Positions 6,459 through 8,298 of a DNA stretch of 8,298 nt are shown here, in pieces (within the stretch, counting starts at the first letter, position 1; each line of letters begins with the position of its first letter). The position numbers were made by a program, and so were the translations under genes. This DNA comes from Marinilabiliales bacterium (GTDB lineage Bacteria; Bacteroidota; Bacteroidia; Bacteroidales; F082): assembly GCA_002869465.1 (NCBI GenBank), contig PKSW01000161.1:1-8298 (forward strand). Direction: 5' to 3'. The notes below the pieces were generated by a model, which saw only the letters and a program-made list of their open reading frames with translations, did no database searches and was not told the DNA's origin.

Positions 6459-8117
6459 TTAACGTCTATTCAGTTTTAACTCGTAGAAGTAGGCTTCAGG
6501 TTCCGTAAAATGATTTAAAACTTTTAATTCAGCTGAAAAAGAAGGAAATGCATCGTTAATTCTTTTCAATATTATTTCAAGGTGCATATCTTTTCCCTCA
6601 CCAATATAAATATAAACCGGTTTTTTCGGATCAATGAACTCATTCGCATCTAAAAATTCATCCCAGAAATAAAACTGATCACTCCAGGTAACAAATAAAA
6701 AGGTATTGGGATATTTTTCACTTAGTTGATATTTAAAAGTACTCCTTAGGTGTCCGCTCAACATAACACCCCCAGCCATAGCAGCCTGTATAAATGGTGC
6801 ACCCCGATAATGAGTGCTGATAATTAATGTATTTTCTTTCTGATTATAGGTATTTAGTAAATTAAATCTTTCTTCAAATTTGGCTGCCTGGCTCTGCTTA
6901 AAATGAACGGAAGTACTTAATTGTTTTAATTGAGGAATAATGAGCAATACAGCTATTAAAATAGCAGCCATTGAAATATATCTTCTGATATTTTTTAACT
7001 CAATTATTTCTATCAGGAGACTTGCCATCAGGAAAACAACAAAAGCTTTCAAAACCAAAATTGGAATAATATAGTGATGGGCGAAGTGCTTTGTAACAAA
7101 TAAACCAAAAATGATGATAGTAGTAATCACCGCCAATAGGGCACGCTTCAGTAAAAGAGATACCTGGGTTTTATTCTTTAAAATTTTCAGACTGAAAAAT
7201 AAAATGAGTTGGACAATGGCCAGGCCTGTAATTATAAAAAATACCCTATCTGTATAAAATATCTGCTGCAAGCGATTTGGTATTTCTGAAAGATCAATAA
7301 TATTTGCATCTCCCGATCCCCATTTACCGCTGTGCAACAGCATATTCGTATACCAGGTCCATGATTTGCCAAAATTCACAAACAGAGGAAAAGCAAATAT
7401 AAATGTGGCTATGGCTGTGTAGAAAAGGTACTTCCATCTGCTTTGTTTTGTCTGAAGCAAAAACAAGGGAATAATTAGAAAAGGTAGGTAAAATAATTTG
7501 GTTGCCATACCCAATCCACCAATAATGGCAAAAGCCAACACATATTTCCGGTTGTTTAATTTTTCGTTTTTATCGTATATGTATTTTATGATCAGTAAAA
7601 TCAAAAGTAATATTGGAACGATCAAAACAGATTCAGGTATTATTCTCCCTGATATGATTAGAACACGGATACTGAAAAATGGTGTTAATTGTAATAGCAA
7701 CGACAATAATAAATTACCGCTGTATTGATAAGTTTTATATCCTAAAATAAATAATGCCATAGCAATGCAAGTATTTAATAGGATATTTGCACCATGTATA
7801 AACGCTTCGGGATGGTTCAATGCATTGGAAATAATATCAGTTCCGGGAAATAATAAATTAACAATATGCGCCGAAACAGCAAATAAAACCTGAACGGTTG
7901 TTCCTGGGTGGTCAATGTATTCAACCGCTAGGTTGAAAATGGACATATTTAAACCATTAAACAGGTGAAAGTATTCTGGATCGGTATTCAGTAAAAAGAA
8001 TTTGCCGTTGCTAAAATGGATGAGAATAGCCAGAACAAGAAAAATGATAGGAACAACAATAACTGAATTTTTTTTAATTTTCAAATACAAGCCATTCCAA
8101 AATAAATTATTGCTCAT
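6459..8117 (-). CDS. GT-C-like polytopic membrane protein, putative lipid-linked sugar transferase
   Basis: A 552-residue protein with about ten or eleven membrane helices up to residue 396, then a soluble C-terminal part of about 155 residues. Helix 1 is at about 18-36. The first outer loop carries T45-D46-P47-E48-Y49, followed by I68-D69-H70-P71-G72-T-T-V-Q. An acidic residue in this first loop is where GT-C glycosyltransferases (ArnT, PMT and GT39 types) keep their catalytic aspartate. R158-I-I-P-E-S and G203-M-A-T-K207-L-F-Y-L-P also resemble GT39-like proteins, as does H-F-A-H-H-Y-I-I-P at 344-352. These enzymes use polyprenyl-phosphate sugars on the periplasmic face; donor and acceptor are not predictable here. 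The ATG at 8117-8115 lies 51 bp after the mazG stop, so the two genes may be cotranscribed. No clear promoter is seen between them. The glycosyltransferase role is an inference from topology and motif placement. Confidence 0.7.
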   Translation of the reverse strand: MSNNLFWNGLYLKIKKNSVIVVPIIFLVLAILIHFSNGKFFLLNTDPEYFHLFNGLNMSIFNLAVEYIDHPGTTVQVLFAVSAHIVNLLFPGTDIISNALNHPEAFIHGANILLNTCIAMALFILGYKTYQYSGNLLLSLLLQLTPFFSIRVLIISGRIIPESVLIVPILLLILLIIKYIYDKNEKLNNRKYVLAFAIIGGLGMATKLFYLPFLIIPLFLLQTKQSRWKYLFYTAIATFIFAFPLFVNFGKSWTWYTNMLLHSGKWGSGDANIIDLSEIPNRLQQIFYTDRVFFIITGLAIVQLILFFSLKILKNKTQVSLLLKRALLAVITTIIIFGLFVTKHFAHHYIIPILVLKAFVVFLMASLLIEIIELKNIRRYISMAAILIAVLLIIPQLKQLSTSVHFKQSQAAKFEERFNLLNTYNQKENTLIISTHYRGAPFIQAAMAGGVMLSGHLRSTFKYQLSEKYPNTFLFVTWSDQFYFWDEFLDANEFIDPKKPVYIYIGEGKDMHLEIILKRINDAFPSFSAELKVLNHFTEPEAYFYELKLNRR

Positions 8118-8168
8118 ACGTTTCGCTATTCAAATCTTATAAAATGACATAGAACCCCTCAAACCGGA

Positions 8169-8298
8169 TCAATCTTCTAACTTTTTAGCCTTCATCCAAT
8201 ATGCATCCATTTCGGATAATGACATTTTTACCAGGTTCTTTCCATCTTTCAGTGATTCTGATTCAATAAATTGAAACCGTCTGATAAACTTTTTATTG
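8169..8298 (-). CDS. mazG: MazG nucleoside triphosphate pyrophosphohydrolase, C-terminal end
   Basis: The last 42 codons of a minus-strand gene that enters from the right edge. The visible end begins N-K-K-F-I-R-R-F-Q-F-I-E and finishes with M-S-L-S-E-M-D-A-Y-W-M-K-A-K-K-L-E-D and a TGA at 8171-8169. This is the characteristic MazG tail: T-N-x-K-F-x-x-R-F-x-x-[IV]-E followed by M-[ST]-L-x-E-M-[DE]-x-x-W-x-x-A-K. MazG hydrolyses NTPs and dNTPs to monophosphates and pyrophosphate in nucleotide-pool cleaning. The metal-binding EExxE motifs lie outside the window, so only the family, not activity, can be judged. The GT-C-like gene follows after 51 bp on the same strand. Confidence 0.85.
   Translation of the reverse strand, partial: NKKFIRRFQFIESESLKDGKNLVKMSLSEMDAYWMKAKKLED

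Noticed and set aside
8131..8139. Possible -7 element TAAGATTTG on the minus strand before the GT-C-like gene
   Set aside because: It has three rather than two bases between TA and TTTG and no clear -33 partner, so cotranscription with mazG is at least as likely.

Overview
The window is an AT-rich chromosomal segment from a member of the Bacteroidota. Three things point there: good matches to the Bacteroidota -7 promoter element TAnnTTTG in front of three transcription units, AT-rich gene starts without clear Shine-Dalgarno sequences, and proteins typical of the phylum (a DUF6427-like membrane protein beside purD, and a 2-Cys peroxiredoxin with the phylum's usual sequence style). I see no phage, insertion sequence, CRISPR array, tRNA or rRNA.

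Layout. The left third (1-2635) is a tight minus-strand unit, read purD -> DUF6427-like membrane protein -> rnhB. The gap is 16 bp between the first two genes. The last two overlap by 26 bp, and rnhB runs off the left edge. A 176-bp divergent intergenic region (2636-2811) separates purD from a plus-strand pair: a MacB/FtsX-type ABC permease with a GTG start, and a TolC-family outer-membrane protein 12 bp downstream (2812-5673). A monocistronic plus-strand peroxiredoxin gene (5772-6404) has its own promoter and ends in a strong rho-independent terminator. The right part is minus-strand: the C-terminal end of mazG (entering from the right edge) and then a large GT-C-like membrane protein (6459-8117) that converges on the peroxiredoxin terminator.

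How the genes fit together. PurD (purine synthesis), RNase HII (ribonucleotide excision from DNA) and MazG (NTP pyrophosphohydrolase) are housekeeping nucleotide and genome-maintenance functions. The permease and TolC protein look like the inner- and outer-membrane parts of a tripartite export system, but no ATPase or periplasmic adaptor is encoded beside them. The peroxiredoxin removes peroxides in the cytoplasm. The GT-C-like protein probably transfers a sugar from a lipid carrier at the membrane; its acceptor is unknown.

I do not see a clearly new multi-gene system. The points most worth following are the incomplete MacB-type exporter with a nearly leaderless GTG-started transcript, a perfect ATGCAA-TCT-TTGCAT inverted repeat upstream of purD that resembles a PurR/LacI-type operator, the two uncharacterised membrane proteins in housekeeping clusters, and an imperfect palindrome next to the peroxiredoxin promoter.
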